Source: Clytia hemisphaerica | Taxonomy: Eukaryota; Cnidaria; Hydrozoa; Leptothecata; Clytiidae | Direction of reading: 5' to 3' | Assembly: GCA_902728285.1 (NCBI GenBank) | Contig: CACVBU010000918.1 | Location: 81,086 to 145,085, forward strand | DNA length: 64,000 nucleotides | Part shown: positions 23,261 through 33,827 of the stretch, one piece after another | Layout of the letters: every line of letters starts with the position of its first letter | Numbering within the stretch: the first letter of the stretch is position 1 | The notes under the pieces: generated by a model | Database searches by the model: none | Told to the model about the DNA's origin: nothing | Seen by the model: only the letters and a program-made list of their open reading frames with translations | Made by a program: the position numbers and the translations under genes

Positions 23261-23711
23261 TAGTTTTTCCCTACAACCCTTCCCTCTCCCCCTACCATCA
23301 ATCAATGATGAATTTCTTGCGTTATGCATTTTCGCTAAACGCCATTTTTTTTTGACTGATATTTTTTCATTTTTCTCCTTGCATTACTATCTAACTTACT
23401 TTCATCATCAGGTAGGTCCATTCAGCATCTAGCTTGTTCTTAATATTTTGGCCATCGAAACCCTATATTCTTATATATTTTGTTTTTGTTCATGTATTCA
23501 ACTGTTTGCCTAGTGTTCTAGTTTTTTTTGGGGTCAAAAAAGAATCTTTGTGAATAAAAGTCATTATTTATAAGCACACAATTATTAGTACATTGTATAA
23601 GCACACAATTACTAATATTTTGAGAATTTGTCTGAAATTGCTTCATGAACTTTGATCATGCCAATTTATATCCATGCAGGGGGTTGGACGAACATTTTAC
23701 CCTCAAAAACG

Positions 23712-23877
23712 TGTACTGTAGTGTCTCCATAACTCGAACACGTACGGGGAGTGCAGATTTGGTCGAGTTATAGAGTAAGGTTTATAAGGTATTGTTAACT
23801 GAAAGGACCATAAAACTTTTTCGAGTTAAGATGACATTCGAGTTGTAGAGGTTCGAGTTAAAGAGATTCTGCTGTAT
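23712..23877. mobile_element. MITE with CTCGAAC inverted ends
   Basis: The left end tactgtagtgtctccataac pairs with the right end near 23852-23877 (gttcgagttaaagagattct). Related degraded copies lie at 25028-25142, 31432-31500 and 37082-37248. The TA-flanked ends suggest a Tc1/mariner or pogo origin. Confidence 0.6.
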
Positions 23878-23919
23878 TATCACAACACCTTAATCTCTTT
23901 TTTTCTCATTATCTTGTAG

Positions 23920-24056
23920 AAGAAGGAGAAGGAGAAGACCAAACTCATCCTCATCTGTCGAAGAAACGGAACTGAATGGCGTCACACAATCACACAACCC
24001 ACCAAGAACTGCCGAAAATGAAGATCCTAGACTTGTCGACTTTCAAAAAGAAACTG
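23920..24056 (+). CDS. DD2 exon: Arg/Ser-rich linker
   Basis: The exon follows ctcattatcttgtag. It encodes six consecutive arginines, then PNSSSSVEETELNGV and a tail ending DPRLVDFQKET, before a gtattt donor in phase 1. The join to the double-domain exon at 24350 is in frame. The incoming intron is phase 2, unlike the other cluster introns, and no upstream exon or ATG was found. A poly-Arg basic patch is unusual for the cluster and could act as a nuclear or acidic-partner binding signal (inference). Confidence 0.55.
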
Positions 24057-24349
24057 GTATTTTTCTCAGTTCTTTCTTAGTTTTTTTGTTATCTGGTAAT
24101 TTGTGCAGATACAAACAAGGCCGTTGATTTCCATTATTAATAGGTAGCTGTCGATTTTACCGGTTTTTAAGGGTCTCCTAAACGGGAATTATAGCCGAAC
24201 AAGTCTTCTTTTAAATCCTTGACCTTTGATTAGTTAGGAAACCGTAATTTTATAGAGTGAGAGTGGTCAAAATTTCAAAATATATGAATTTAAGAATCAG
24301 GCAATTACAAGAATTGATGTAGGAAATTAAAGAATTGTTTATATTTCAG

Positions 24350-25008
24350 AACCCTGGAAATTGAGTTTAAATCAAATTGACAGGATATGTGACCCACTCA
24401 ACAGAGAAAGCAGAATTCCGAATTGGAGGCGCTTAGCAGAAAAGCTTTGTAACGACGACCCTAAAAAATCTACAAGCCTGAAAGCTCATTTGGACCTTAA
24501 AGGTGGCCCGAATCGGGGTCTACTTCTATTAAAAAAACTCAATACTAAAGATCCCAGTATTAGAATAGATCAGATTAAACAAGTTGCCGACGAGCTTAAA
24601 CGAAATGATATCGTATTGCGGCTTTCTGAAGATCAATTTCAAGATAACCCTTTCTTAAGTAACTTAACAATCATATCAAACATCTACATCGCCGAACTAT
24701 TAAACAGTGGCCCTCAAAATGGAAGATGGGATCTTTTTGCTGAAAAATTCCATCTTCGTAAGACGGAAATAATGAAAATACAAAATGAGCCGCGTAACCC
24801 TGATTATAAAGGACCCGCACAACAATTATTCATGAATACAATGCGTGAAGCTGGACGGACACTTTATGAATTGAAACAAATCATGAGGGAAATAAAACGA
24901 AATGATCTCGTTATAGAAATTAATAACATCTCAAAAGAAGAACTCGATGGAACATTAAGAGAAAATTCAGCTGAAGAAACTAGTAATGTTGATACAGATT
25001 CGGTTTAA
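24350..25008 (+). CDS. DD2 last exon: two tandem death-fold domains
   Basis: This phase-1 exon, after the acceptor ttgtttatatttcag, encodes 218 residues to a TAA. Domain A (about 5-95) shows IPNWRRLAEKLC, KGGPNRGLLLLKKL and DPSIRIDQIKQVADELKRND. Domain B (about 110-195) shows GRWDLFAEKFHLRKTEI, KGPAQQLFMNTM and RTLYELKQIMREIKRNDLV. The tail (about 200-218) is acidic and Ser/Thr-rich. The opening EPWKLSLNQIDRIC closely resembles the DD5 opening at 51829, making DD2 and DD5 the closest pair outside DD3/DD4. The role is inferred as a death-fold adaptor. Confidence 0.75.
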
Positions 25009-25027
25009 AACGCGGACTGCCAATCAC

Positions 25028-25412
25028 AGTAGAGTAACAATAACTCGAGCCCGTATGATCAACACAAATTGTTCGAGCTATGAAGCAAGGTTATAAGGTA
25101 TTGTCGAGTTATAGAGGTTCCATTTATAGAGGGACTCTACGGTATCTACAAATACTATGCGTGGAACTATTGACCCGAAACTTCTGGACGGGAAATGAAG
25201 CTACTTATTTCCCATGTGTGACCCGCTTGTTTTTTACACAAACGCTTGATTGAAAGTAAAACCTATCGCCAGGATTTCGAAAAATATGCCGCTTTAAACG
25301 TCACAATGAAGATCCAATCCGTCATTCTAAATGCGCGGCGCAAATCTTAAGGCTTCACTTTTTCTTGCCGGTTGAAGATTCATCTCTAGCCCATTCGGGG
25401 CTTTAAACTCAA
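25028..25412. repeat. degraded CTCGAAC-type MITE and dispersed repeat copy 2
   Basis: 25028-25142 carries ataactcgagc / gtcgagttatagaggttc ends. 25315-25412 is the inverted counterpart of 15117-15222. Confidence 0.5.
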
Positions 25413-26196
25413 TATGCGTGGAACGCAACCTGGACCTTGAAGAAATGAAAAAAAGGTTGAGCTCTTCCGCGAAATTTTAAGATTTTGAAATTTCGCTGAT
25501 GACACTATCGGGAGACAATATTTTCATGATTCTGTGTCTTTTTATGCCAAATCACGCATGTTGGTTGTCGAAATACGTGTCTCTTTGATGCCAGTAAACA
25601 TTACAAAAGTAGTTACATTTTCGAGTTTATCTCAAATATTTCGCGGATAAGGCCTTTCGAAATTTCCATTGGGACCTAATTTCGCGGATGACACCCGAAT
25701 CCGCGAAATTTAATCCCTGGGAAAATTCATTCCATTAAAGTAGCTAGCTATACTAATAACATACTAATTTATAAGACCCAGCACACAACCTTTTGTAGTA
25801 AAATTTGTCCAAGTTTTGATACATTTCTATTTTATAGACATATACAAGTATTGTAAATATTTTTAATTTTTAATTTTAATTTTTTAATCAATAGAAAATG
25901 ACATTAGATGCGGGTAAGGGCCCTCCTTAATTAGTGGCAGGTAGTTTAGTGTGTCAGTTGGGCGGGGCATGTCGGTATTAGCTCTTTTCTTATGATATCT
26001 TACTGTTTGCAAACTCCTCCCCCAGCTTAGTTAGTGTGTGCACTGTAAATTGACTGTAGTTTTTCCCTTGTCTTCATTCGCTTGCTCTTATTGGTTTACT
26101 TGTTTACTTCTATCATCTCTAATCATGCTCTTTTTTTCATTTCTAGTGTTTAAATAATATAAAAAATTAGAACATAAATTTTTCAAAACAATAACC
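25413..26196. other. intergenic between DD2 and DD3; DD3 promoter side
   Basis: A ttcgcgga / tccgcgaa hairpin pair at about 25640-25710 is probably a degraded MITE. No exon was seen. The 150 bases before the DD3 ATG are very AT-rich. No clear TATA box stands out. Confidence 0.35.
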
Positions 26197-26212
26197 ATGA
26201 GCTCAAAACAGA
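26197..26212 (+). CDS. DD3 first coding exon
   Basis: ATG AGC TCA AAA CAG A is followed by a perfect GTAAGT donor in phase 1. It joins in frame to the Thr-rich exon at 27107 (MSSKQ-N-LPTQ...). The short first exon and strong donor make this a credible translation start. Confidence 0.55.
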
Positions 26213-26234
26213 GTAAGTATCCAAGTATCTATAG

Positions 26235-26530
26235 TTACTTTAAGGGCAGAAAGTTTCGCGAAGTCAAAAAGTCGCGAAATTTAGCGAATTTAAGTTTCGC
26301 GAATTATGGTTTTCGCGAATTCATATAAAATTTACCTTTTTTGGTAACAAAAACTCATAAAACACGCAAAAATTTAGCAAACAGTGAAAAACTGAGTAGT
26401 AAAGTTTATTTTTCGCAAAAAAAACTTTCGTGGTTTTCAGGTTTAATTTCTTACCTGGCAGAAACTTTCGCGAAAAAGGATCAAAATCGTGAAAGTTTCT
26501 GCCCGCGAAAGTTTCTGCCCTTAAAGTAAT
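26235..26530. mobile_element. MITE in DD3 intron 1, TTCGCG-rich
   Basis: The left arm ttactttaagggcagaaagt and the complementary right arm end at about 26529. The interior has many ttcgcgaa words. Confidence 0.75.
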
Positions 26531-27106
26531 TCGACTTTTAAAATACTTAATTTTCATTGATCATTCTAGACAGCAGTTTTAAGCACAAGGAAATTTGGAA
26601 TCTAGAATTTCGTAGCTCGCAATTCGCTCATGTGTGCATCGTTCTTTGGTATACAGACACAGATGTATAGTCTTTCCAATAAAGATCAATTTTCTATTCC
26701 CTATAATGAAAAATAATGATGATACATATAATTATGCTATACGTTGTTTTTGTTTTTTCGGATTTGCGGCCACCAATGCTAAAGCCCTAAAGTAATGGAC
26801 CAATTTCCCATCAAAAAGAAATGATAGTCGGCCTTTGATGTGCCGCATCCCCAGTCAACTACCCTTGCGCATAAACCTTAAAATATTCCGAAAGCGAGGG
26901 CTTCCCACAGCAAAAATCCTCTGGGTTATCTGCATCTGGGTGGAGAAAAATTTTCTAAGAATAATTAGGCTCATAGACTCCTTAAGAAGAATTTCAGAAC
27001 GAAGCTGACCCCGCATTGCCTCAACAAAAAAAGTTTGTCGGATCTTAGAAAAAAAGAGTGTAGTACAAATTTGAATTGTTTTTTTTTTATCATGATTTTT
27101 GAACAG

Positions 27107-27169
27107 ATCTTCCAACACAATGTTCAAGCTCAACAGTCACAATAACAACAACTACCAAAAATCTTTTTC
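27107..27169 (+). CDS. DD3 exon: Thr/Ser-rich linker
   Basis: The exon lies between the acceptor tttttgaacag and a GTATGT donor, phase 1 on both sides. It encodes LPTQCSSSTVTITTTTKNLF. It is paralogous to the DD4 exon at 33517, whose Thr/Ala tract is expanded. Conserved intron flanks support the exon borders. Confidence 0.6.
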
Positions 27170-27386
27170 GTATGTAAATTATTCCAGTGCCTTTCCCTGT
27201 ATAGTTTAAATAATTATCATTTGTCAAATGCTTTCCAAAAAATAAAGCGTACCTGTGATTAGGCTGCTGGCATCCACTAACGGATTGCTGCTCCTTATAT
27301 ACTACCTGCAGTTGAAAAATCGCTTATTTTCCTTCCAAACAAGAGTTGTAGCACGCCTTTTAACTGCATTTCTATTATTTTTTTAG

Positions 27387-27413
27387 CTGGAGTGGGTCAA
27401 ATTCTAAGCACAG
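27387..27413 (+). CDS. DD3 micro-exon (27 bases)
   Basis: The exon follows ctattatttttttag and ends at a gtataa donor, phase 1 on both sides. It encodes GVGQILST. The duplicated copy at 33801-33827 keeps length, phase and splice sites and differs by one coding base (GVGRILST). Confidence 0.6.
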
Positions 27414-27660
27414 GTATAAATTTTGACTATAATATTTAAAAGTGAAAAAATCAGGGGACATTTACTTTGACGATGATGCTATACACGATTTTTTTAGAAT
27501 TTCGACCGGGACTTAAGTGGGATAAGTGACTATCATTCCTCATCCTACAAAACCTTTGCTTCAATATTTAATCCCCGGCAGAATTTATGTGTTGATACAC
27601 TATATTGAGCAAAAGCCATACTGAAAACTAAAGACCATAATATTTTATTTATGAGTAATA

Positions 27661-27889
27661 CCGGGTGACTCACGAAAAAGTATAAGAGTTTGGAGGGTAA
27701 CTGTGTCCGAAAAAAATTGAATTTTAACTAAATTCTTTTTTCATGGTAAAGAGGAAAGGCAAACTTAAATTTTGATGTATCATTTTTTAATTTTGGAAAA
27801 GTAGTTATCGAGATATGGAGGTATAAAGTCAAAAGTCATTATAAAAACAGTATCTCGATAACTCTTATACTTTTTCGTGGGTCACCCGG
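27661..27889. mobile_element. MITE (229 bp) with TA target duplication, absent from the paralogous site
   Basis: The ends CCGGGTGACTCACGAAAAAG and the complement of CCGGGTGACCCACGAAAAAG are flanked by TA on both sides. The paralogous DD4 intron (about 34090-34115) runs through this point without the insert. Confidence 0.85.
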
Positions 27890-28020
27890 TAGATTTCAAA
27901 TGATTTTCTTGTCGACTTAGATGCTTTCAAATACTCTGTCGGCTTTGAATTGTTGGCTTCGAGGCATAGTGCTGACAGTTCCATTTTTTCACCATGCTTT
28001 TGCTCATTCATTTTTTTTAG

Positions 28021-28068
28021 GGTCAGAAAAAGAAGAATCAAGCCAAGAGAATGCAAAAAATAGTAAAG
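28021..28068 (+). CDS. DD3 exon: charged Ser/Glu linker
   Basis: The exon follows cattttttttag and ends at a gtatac donor, phase 1 on both sides. It encodes SEKEESSQENAKNSK. The DD4 counterpart at 34233 encodes nearly the same peptide. It can splice in frame to 30324, giving a 272-residue DD3 product. Confidence 0.6.
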
Positions 28069-28442
28069 GTATACTAGTATACCTATATTAACACATTCAA
28101 TTGTTAAAACTGGTTGAAAACAAAATCTTCTGAACTTCTTTTCTAAGAACCTACTTTCTCATAGTCTCCTCTAATATAACGAATAAAGTTTGGCTCAAAA
28201 ATATGCGAACACCGTTGTACACCGTTCGAAAGATATTTTCAAGGAGGACACTCTAAAGGATTAATTTTTTTGAAAACTTGAAAATTGAAAAAGAAAAATA
28301 AAGATGAAAAAAAGAAGATTCTTCCGTTTCAAATATCATGACATTAATTTTATAAGGATTATTGGAACTTTACAAACTTCGAAAATGTGTTCTAATTTTT
28401 CGTGTTAGATAAAAAGTTTGAAGTAGCTCATTTTAACTGTTT

Positions 28443-28691
28443 TTGGTCATTTTTGGCCGTCTTATGCCCACTTTAAAGACTTATTTTCCAGCTGAACAAT
28501 CAACTGACGAAACGCGCAATCTTGTCTGGTTTAAAAACTACAGTGCTTTTTCAAATCAATCACTATGTTTATTATCGATACAGACTTCGCCAATAAACTG
28601 TCAATCATTAAAAAGCGGTTTTGATTCTTTAAAAATTCATATTACTCGTGAAATAGAACTTCTTTTGTTAAATCGACTGATCTCTGAATAG
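28443..28691 (+). other. unassigned open frame in the DD3 intron
   Basis: After a possible acceptor (ttattttccag, 28491) a frame reads AEQSTDETRNLVWFKNYSAF and continues to a TAG at 28691. Entering from the 28021 exon it is in phase, so it could be an alternative last exon that removes the death domains. No matching donor in phase 1 is convincing, and the DD4 copy lacks this stretch. Low support. Confidence 0.25.
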
Positions 28692-28739
28692 TTGACTGGA
28701 TTGTGCTTTCCATATTAAAGGAAGCGTGTCTTGTTTTCA

Positions 28740-29290
28740 ATACACAAATTTCCTATTAGCAGATTCATGTAAAAACGTCACGAAAAAATCAAAGAGTAAA
28801 GTTATGATTGGCTGAGACATGATTACCGCATGCTTTCGACACTTAAAAGAAAAAATATCTTATCTGTTCAGAGCTTTACATGTTGTTTTTTTTAAATAAG
28901 AATATATTTGTAAGAATGTCCATGATGAAAATGGCCAAAAAAATAAGAATATGCTAAGAATATCACTATCATGGAATTTTGCTACTCAAGCTAAGAATGC
29001 TATTTTTAGAGCGTTTTCAATTATAAATTGTCATCAATTACCCCCCAAGTAAGGCTCACTTCTTTTACAAAAATGCCATTTTATGCTTGAGACTTATGTA
29101 CTAAATGTTTAATCTAGTCTGAATTAGGAACCTAACCTAGGAATGCTGTAAGAATATTTTAGGATGATTTTCCCAAAAAAGTTAAGAATATCCATGATGA
29201 AACACCATTCTTATAAAAAAAGCGTTTACTCGACGTTTTTTTGTGACTTTTCTCCCATGAATCTGCTACTGTAATAGGGAATTCGTGTAT
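28740..29290. mobile_element. MITE carrying a nested MITE
   Basis: The outer element has arms atttcctattagcagattca and the complement near 29255-29290. It matches the element at 34540-34690. The DD3 copy is interrupted at about 28880-29232 by a second MITE rich in aagaata words (ttttaaataagaatat ... attcttataaaaaa). Confidence 0.7.
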
Positions 29291-29902
29291 CCCGATCGCC
29301 AACAGCGCAACCAGTAGGTTTTGAAACTCGAACTTTCCAGAATCTAAGTATGTAAAGTCTCATGTAAAAGTGATTTCAGTTTTTCGATTGACTCTTTTGC
29401 AGGCCCTAACAAGGATCGCATTTATTTGAGACTATACATGAAAATCAAAAAAATTAAAAAAATCATTTTGTAAAAAGCTGTATAATATTTGAAAAAGCTC
29501 ACTTTGTTTTGTTTTTCTTTTCCTGTGTATAGGGTAAGTCAATTAATGATTTTGTTGCGATACCTACATACGTAAAGCTTTAGCAAGGGTTGCCACTAGC
29601 AATTCATTGGTTTATTTTGTATCCAAACGCTAAAAGGACTCTACTCTTGAGCTAAGGATTGCCGCCAAAATGTCAGTAATACTTACACAAGTGTCATCCA
29701 ATTTTGTTCTAAAACATCATCAAAATGACAGGGTGTTTAGAACTTTAAATTGTCGTATTTCCATACGTTTTTGAGTATGAGACTTGTTGTAGTACTTTTT
29801 TTGCTCGGAATTTCATACACTATCCGATGGTTATCCACCGTTTTAGTTGAATACGAAAGAATTTTGTGTGGTTGTGTTCTAGAAAAGATGTCACGGATAC
29901 TA

Positions 29903-30259
29903 CCGTCAACTGCTCTAACTTGGGACAATTGGTCGAAACATGGTACTGGTTGATATCTGGTCTGTATTTTTCACTTACTGTTAAATCTCTTTGACAACAA
30001 ATTTGTTTTGGTAACTCCACCAAGTTTATCAATCATACTTATTCGTTCCTCTTAGAATGCACAGACACTCGTGTGTGTTCCACAACGGATTTTTTTCATA
30101 TTTCGATTTAAAAGCCTACTCGGTGCGAAAGAAAAATCGTGTATTTTTTAATACGCCGTGCATTAACTCAAATCAAATGACTTTGGAGGTTCGGTGAAAT
30201 GCTGGCCGAATTGCCGTCCCATGTTTTGTCAGATAGTCCCAAGTTAGAGCAGTTGACGG
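29903..30259. mobile_element. MITE family with CCGTCAACTGCTCTAAC ends, copy 2
   Basis: The inverted arms ccgtcaactgctctaacttg and complement match copy 1 at 3372-3593. The element ends 64 bases before the DD3 last exon. Confidence 0.8.
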
Positions 30260-30323
30260 TGAGTGTTTTCCCTCTAGTATAAATACACAACACTTAATTT
30301 ATTTGATGAACTATTCTTTTCAG

Positions 30324-30988
30324 TTGAGGTAGCCACACAAGGAGAAGACAGGATATTGAATACATTGAAAAAGAGCGAAAAGGAGAAATTGCAAGCTTGT
30401 TTGGATAAAGAAGGAAGTCATCTAAAAAACTGGAGGCAAGTAGTGGATAAAATTTTCGAAAATGACGAAGATAATAGTAAAGCAATTGAAATAAAAGCTA
30501 CTATTGAAAACATACGGTTTGGTGGGGGTGCTGCTGGAGGGTTTTTGAAGAAGCTAGAACAGAAGTTGCCTGATCTTACGGTTGGTACTCTAAATGAAAT
30601 ATGTAAAGAGGAGGGCAGGAATGATATTGTTAAAGATTTGAAACGTTTTAAAGAACAGCAAAAATTGTTTGAAGTTTTGGATGCAGACGATATAAGTAAG
30701 TTGAATGTTAAAATGGATGATGATGAATTTTGTTTGATTGTAGCGGAATCCGAAATATTGGAGAAAGTGGCACACCACTTCGGCATCAAGGGTACTTTGT
30801 TCTCTCAACATGAAAAAGATAATATTAAAGCCATTGGTCCGGGAAAATTTCAAAGCTGCACCGTGAGTTTATTGGATATTTTGAATAGAGAAAGATCAGA
30901 TATGACTGTAAAAGAATTAGCTAAAATTTGTGAAGCGTTACGAATCAACGATGCAAAAGATGCTTTGCTTAAATTGCTTCATAAATAA
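30324..30988 (+). CDS. DD3 last exon: two tandem death-fold domains
   Basis: This phase-1 exon, after the acceptor ctattcttttcag, encodes 220 residues to a TAA. Domain A (about 15-105) shows SHLKNWRQVVDKIF, IRFGGGAAGGFLKKLEQKLP and DLTVGTLNEICKEEGRNDIV, very close to DD4. Domain B (about 125-215) is atypical. The helix-2 Trp found in DD1, DD2, DD4 and DD5 is replaced (DDEFCLIVAES), and there is an extra stretch of about 12 residues before the middle helices. The C-terminal SDMTVKELAKICEALRINDA is conserved with DD4. Assembled with 26197, 27107, 27387 and 28021 it gives 272 residues. Domain B may be structurally altered (inference). Confidence 0.75.
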
Positions 30989-31119
30989 CATACTGTTTAT
31001 GATTTTATGTGTTTATAGTACATTAGTATTTCTTACATGCACCCACACTGAGATAACAAAATTTGTATACCTCTGTTAGGGATAACGTAAAATAATTTTG
31101 AAATACACCAAACCGTATA

Positions 31120-31255
31120 CACGCTTTTTTTTATAAAGAATATCCTCTCTAAGAATATCAGGGTGAAAATTGGCCAAATCGTAAGAATACCCTAAGAATA
31201 TTATAGAGCGAGTTTCACAGAATTTGATAAGAATACAATCATTTTGTATTTGGTT
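31120..31255. repeat. fragment of the aagaata-rich MITE
   Basis: The sequence acgcttttttttataaagaa followed by repeated taagaata words resembles the nested MITE at 28880-29232. Confidence 0.45.
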
Positions 31256-31479
31256 AACAGAAAAAACTGCTTCTCTTGTTAGACTTAAGATTTAAACTTT
31301 GATGTAGAAGTGTAATTTTTGCTCCTAATGTGCACTCAAAAGTCCCAAACTGTCAAATTGATCGCAGTGATGCAGAAAAAGTTTTAGTGAAATTGCTTTA
31401 GCGAATAACTATTTATGATTTTTAGTGCTGTCCTCATAACTCGGACGAATGTCTCCTTAACTCGAACAAGTCGTCTTAT

Positions 31480-31720
31480 CCCTTAAAGTTTTTATTTTAC
31501 ATAAGTGTTCCCGTTTCATATCAGACACATATCATGACAGTGTCTGCCTATTGTTATATTATGCTGATATAAACAAGAAATGTTTTTCTCTTCCTCTTTC
31601 TGATCATCTTGTTCCACATGTCATCCGTGCCAATCCAATGTGAAAACGCTTGTAAATTAAAACTGATGATTAAGCAAGTGATATCACTCTTATCTAAAAA
31701 CAAAACCTTTAACATCCCTT
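31480..31720. repeat. dispersed repeat, copy B (inverted)
   Basis: This is the reverse-orientation counterpart of 20755-20965, sharing gttcccgtttcatatcagac and aaacaaaacctttaa. Confidence 0.65.
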
Positions 31721-31930
31721 ACCTGTCTTAATATTTGCGTCTCCCTCTTACGGGTCCGAGTTTTGAAGACTTCACTGTGATACACATAAATATTTTTTAC
31801 ATGCACCACTTTATATTTAGCTTTTACCAATTGTTATTTTATGAATTTTTATCATTTTGTCAGCCAAAGAAAAATGTTTGACATTTTTATGATTTCTTTT
31901 TTAGGGCGGGGGTGGGGGTTGGTAGGTGGG

Positions 31931-31936
<6 letters not shown>

Positions 31937-31994
<58 letters not shown>

Positions 31995-32009
31995 TTTTTT
32001 TTTTTTTTT
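31937..32009. repeat. poly-T tract of about 70 bases
   Basis: The T run has a single A interruption. It follows a G-rich strand (ggcgggggtgggggttgg). On the minus strand it is a long A tail, so it may mark the 3' end of an unrecognised retrotransposed sequence. Assembly or polymerase slippage could alter its length. Confidence 0.7.
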
Positions 32010-32373
32010 AACTGAAAAAGGAAACTTTTCGATTTGTACACCCCGCTCTGCGCCTGTTTCAGTATAAAGATTAGTTAGATTAGTAAATAACATTGAAATT
32101 ATTTCATTTAAATTTAAATTTGGATTGGCGTTTTCAGGGCCAAATTTCAAGCGTTTTTTGGTTGATTTACGATCACGCGGAATTTTTCAAAAAATTGAGA
32201 AAATATCGCAGTTTTTTGGGGGAAATTAAGTCTCGCGAAAAAAAATTTTATTAGACTGGATAGTTTTCAGAGACCACTATACTATTTTATATTTTTAGTG
32301 AGAAAAATTGAAGACAGCAAAAAAAATTTAAAAATCCAAAGAACAAGAGAAAAACTTTCACTACAATAAATTG

Positions 32374-32398
32374 ATGTCTCAAATAAAGTCACTCAAAG
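32374..32398 (+). CDS. candidate DD4 first coding exon
   Basis: ATG TCT CAA ATA AAG TCA CTC AAA G runs into gttggt in phase 1 and joins in frame to the Thr-rich exon at 33517 (MSQIKSLK-D-LPTT). The start resembles DD3 (MSSKQ). The donor is weak, so this is tentative. Confidence 0.35.
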
Positions 32399-32616
32399 GT
32401 TGGTTTGAATTTTTATTATTTTTTATCGGCGATCCAAAAAATATCTGCAATCTGATTGGTTAAAAAGAGTACAATATATCTTGTATTTTACATGTAAAAA
32501 TATAAATTGACGAAAAGATGTTGTTGCATTGTAGCGGTAGAAGCAATCTAACGTCACTTTGCTACAAAAGTGTCCTCCAACACAGAAAGTGCATTTTTTG
32601 GCTCACCGATAAACTA

Positions 32617-32770
32617 GTTATCAGACATTTGCTCGTACAATATGGAAATATTTCACTCGTTCCGGATTTTCCGTATATTTTCCTCGCCTAAAGGCTCGGA
32701 AAATATTGTACGGAAAAATCTCGGAACTCGTAAAATATTTCTCATATTGTACTCGCAACTGTCCGATAAC
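32617..32770. mobile_element. hairpin MITE (GTTATCGGACAGTTGC family), complete copy
   Basis: A 154-bp near-palindrome flanked by TA on each side. The right end gcaactgtccgataac is the complement of the family start. The second copy is at 20600-20745. Confidence 0.8.
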
Positions 32771-32797
32771 TATTACGTATGTACTTATGTACACATA

Positions 32798-32880
32798 CAG
32801 TTGACTCTTGCTAATTCGAACTCGATAAGGGGATCTTTATTTGTTCGACGAATCATAGAGAGATTCTATAATTATTAGGA
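32798..32880. mobile_element. pogo-like MITE end, truncated
   Basis: The sequence acagttgactcttgctaatt followed by cgaac resembles the terminal repeat of pogo/Tigger-type elements. A second copy starts at 35101. Confidence 0.5.
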
Positions 32881-33516
32881 ACAAAATATTGACTCAACGG
32901 CATAAAGCTAAGGCTACACTGATAGTTTTTTCAGGCGGCTGCTCAGAGAGTGGATCAATTTATAAGTTGCTTGATTTTGTCTTTCTTGATAGGTGAGTTT
33001 TTCAAGAAATCCATTTTAGTCTTCTTTATATTTATATTTATTAACATTTTTTTTAATTTGATAATTTCCACTCTTGGATATCTTTTCAACCAACAAGCAC
33101 GAAGCCACTATTTAATTTAGATATTCTTAAAAGATACACTATTTTTTGTCTCCACTACAGTTTATGTATTTTGAGCCCAAAGTATTTTTTTTTTTTTTGA
33201 CCTAACTGGAGGTCCTAAAAATTAACCTTCAAGTTAATTTTCCTGACCTTCAGAGCTTAAGCATGTCGGGTGAAAACTTCTTCATCTGGTTGCAAGATAA
33301 ATTTGTAAGAATAATTAGGCTCAAAGACTCAATAAGAAGTATTTCAAAATCATAGGTCAAAATAGTAAAAGATAAAAATGAGAGTAACATGAGAACAATT
33401 TAGGCTCAAAGTGCCAAAAAATTGCCTCAACAAAAAAGGTTTGTCGGATCTTAGAAAGAAAGAGTGTAGTACAAATTTAAATTGTTTTTTTTTTTGTCAT
33501 CTTGATTTTTTAACAG

Positions 33517-33591
33517 ATCTTCCAACGACAACAACAACAGCAACAACAACAGCAGCAACAACAACGACAACAGCAACACAAAAACCCTTTA
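33517..33591 (+). CDS. DD4 exon: Thr/Ala-repeat linker
   Basis: The exon follows ttgattttttaacag and ends at a GTATGT donor, phase 1 on both sides. It encodes LPT followed by an almost pure Thr/Ala run, then TQKPF. The run comes from an acaacagca microsatellite. The paralogous DD3 exon has a mixed Ser/Thr sequence of 20 residues instead of 24, so the repeat expanded after duplication. It could act as a flexible hinge. Confidence 0.6.
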
Positions 33592-33800
33592 GTATGTATA
33601 TTATTCCAGTATAGTTTAAATATTATCATTTTTGAAATATAATTTTCCAGCAAAATATAGCGTACTTGTAATAAGACTGCTGGCATCCACTAACGGGTTC
33701 CTTCTCCTTATAATAATACCTGCGGATGAGAAGTCGCTTACTTCCCTTCCAAACAAGAGTTGTAGCACGCCTTTTAACTGTATTTCTTTTATTATTTTAG

Positions 33801-33827
33801 CTGGAGTGGGTCGAATTCTAAGCACAG
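33801..33827 (+). CDS. DD4 micro-exon (27 bases)
   Basis: Same splice sites and phase as the DD3 micro-exon. It encodes GVGRILST. Confidence 0.6.

Noticed and set aside
19773-25008. DD1 and DD2 as one continuous gene with stop read-through
   Set aside because: The DD1 exon ends at an in-frame TAA. The overlapping gtaatg could act as a donor but leaves phase 2 after a basic tail, and the simplest reading is a normal stop. It cannot be fully excluded without transcripts.
31887-32150. lysine-rich minus-strand protein
   Set aside because: The lysine run is only the poly-T tract read on the other strand.
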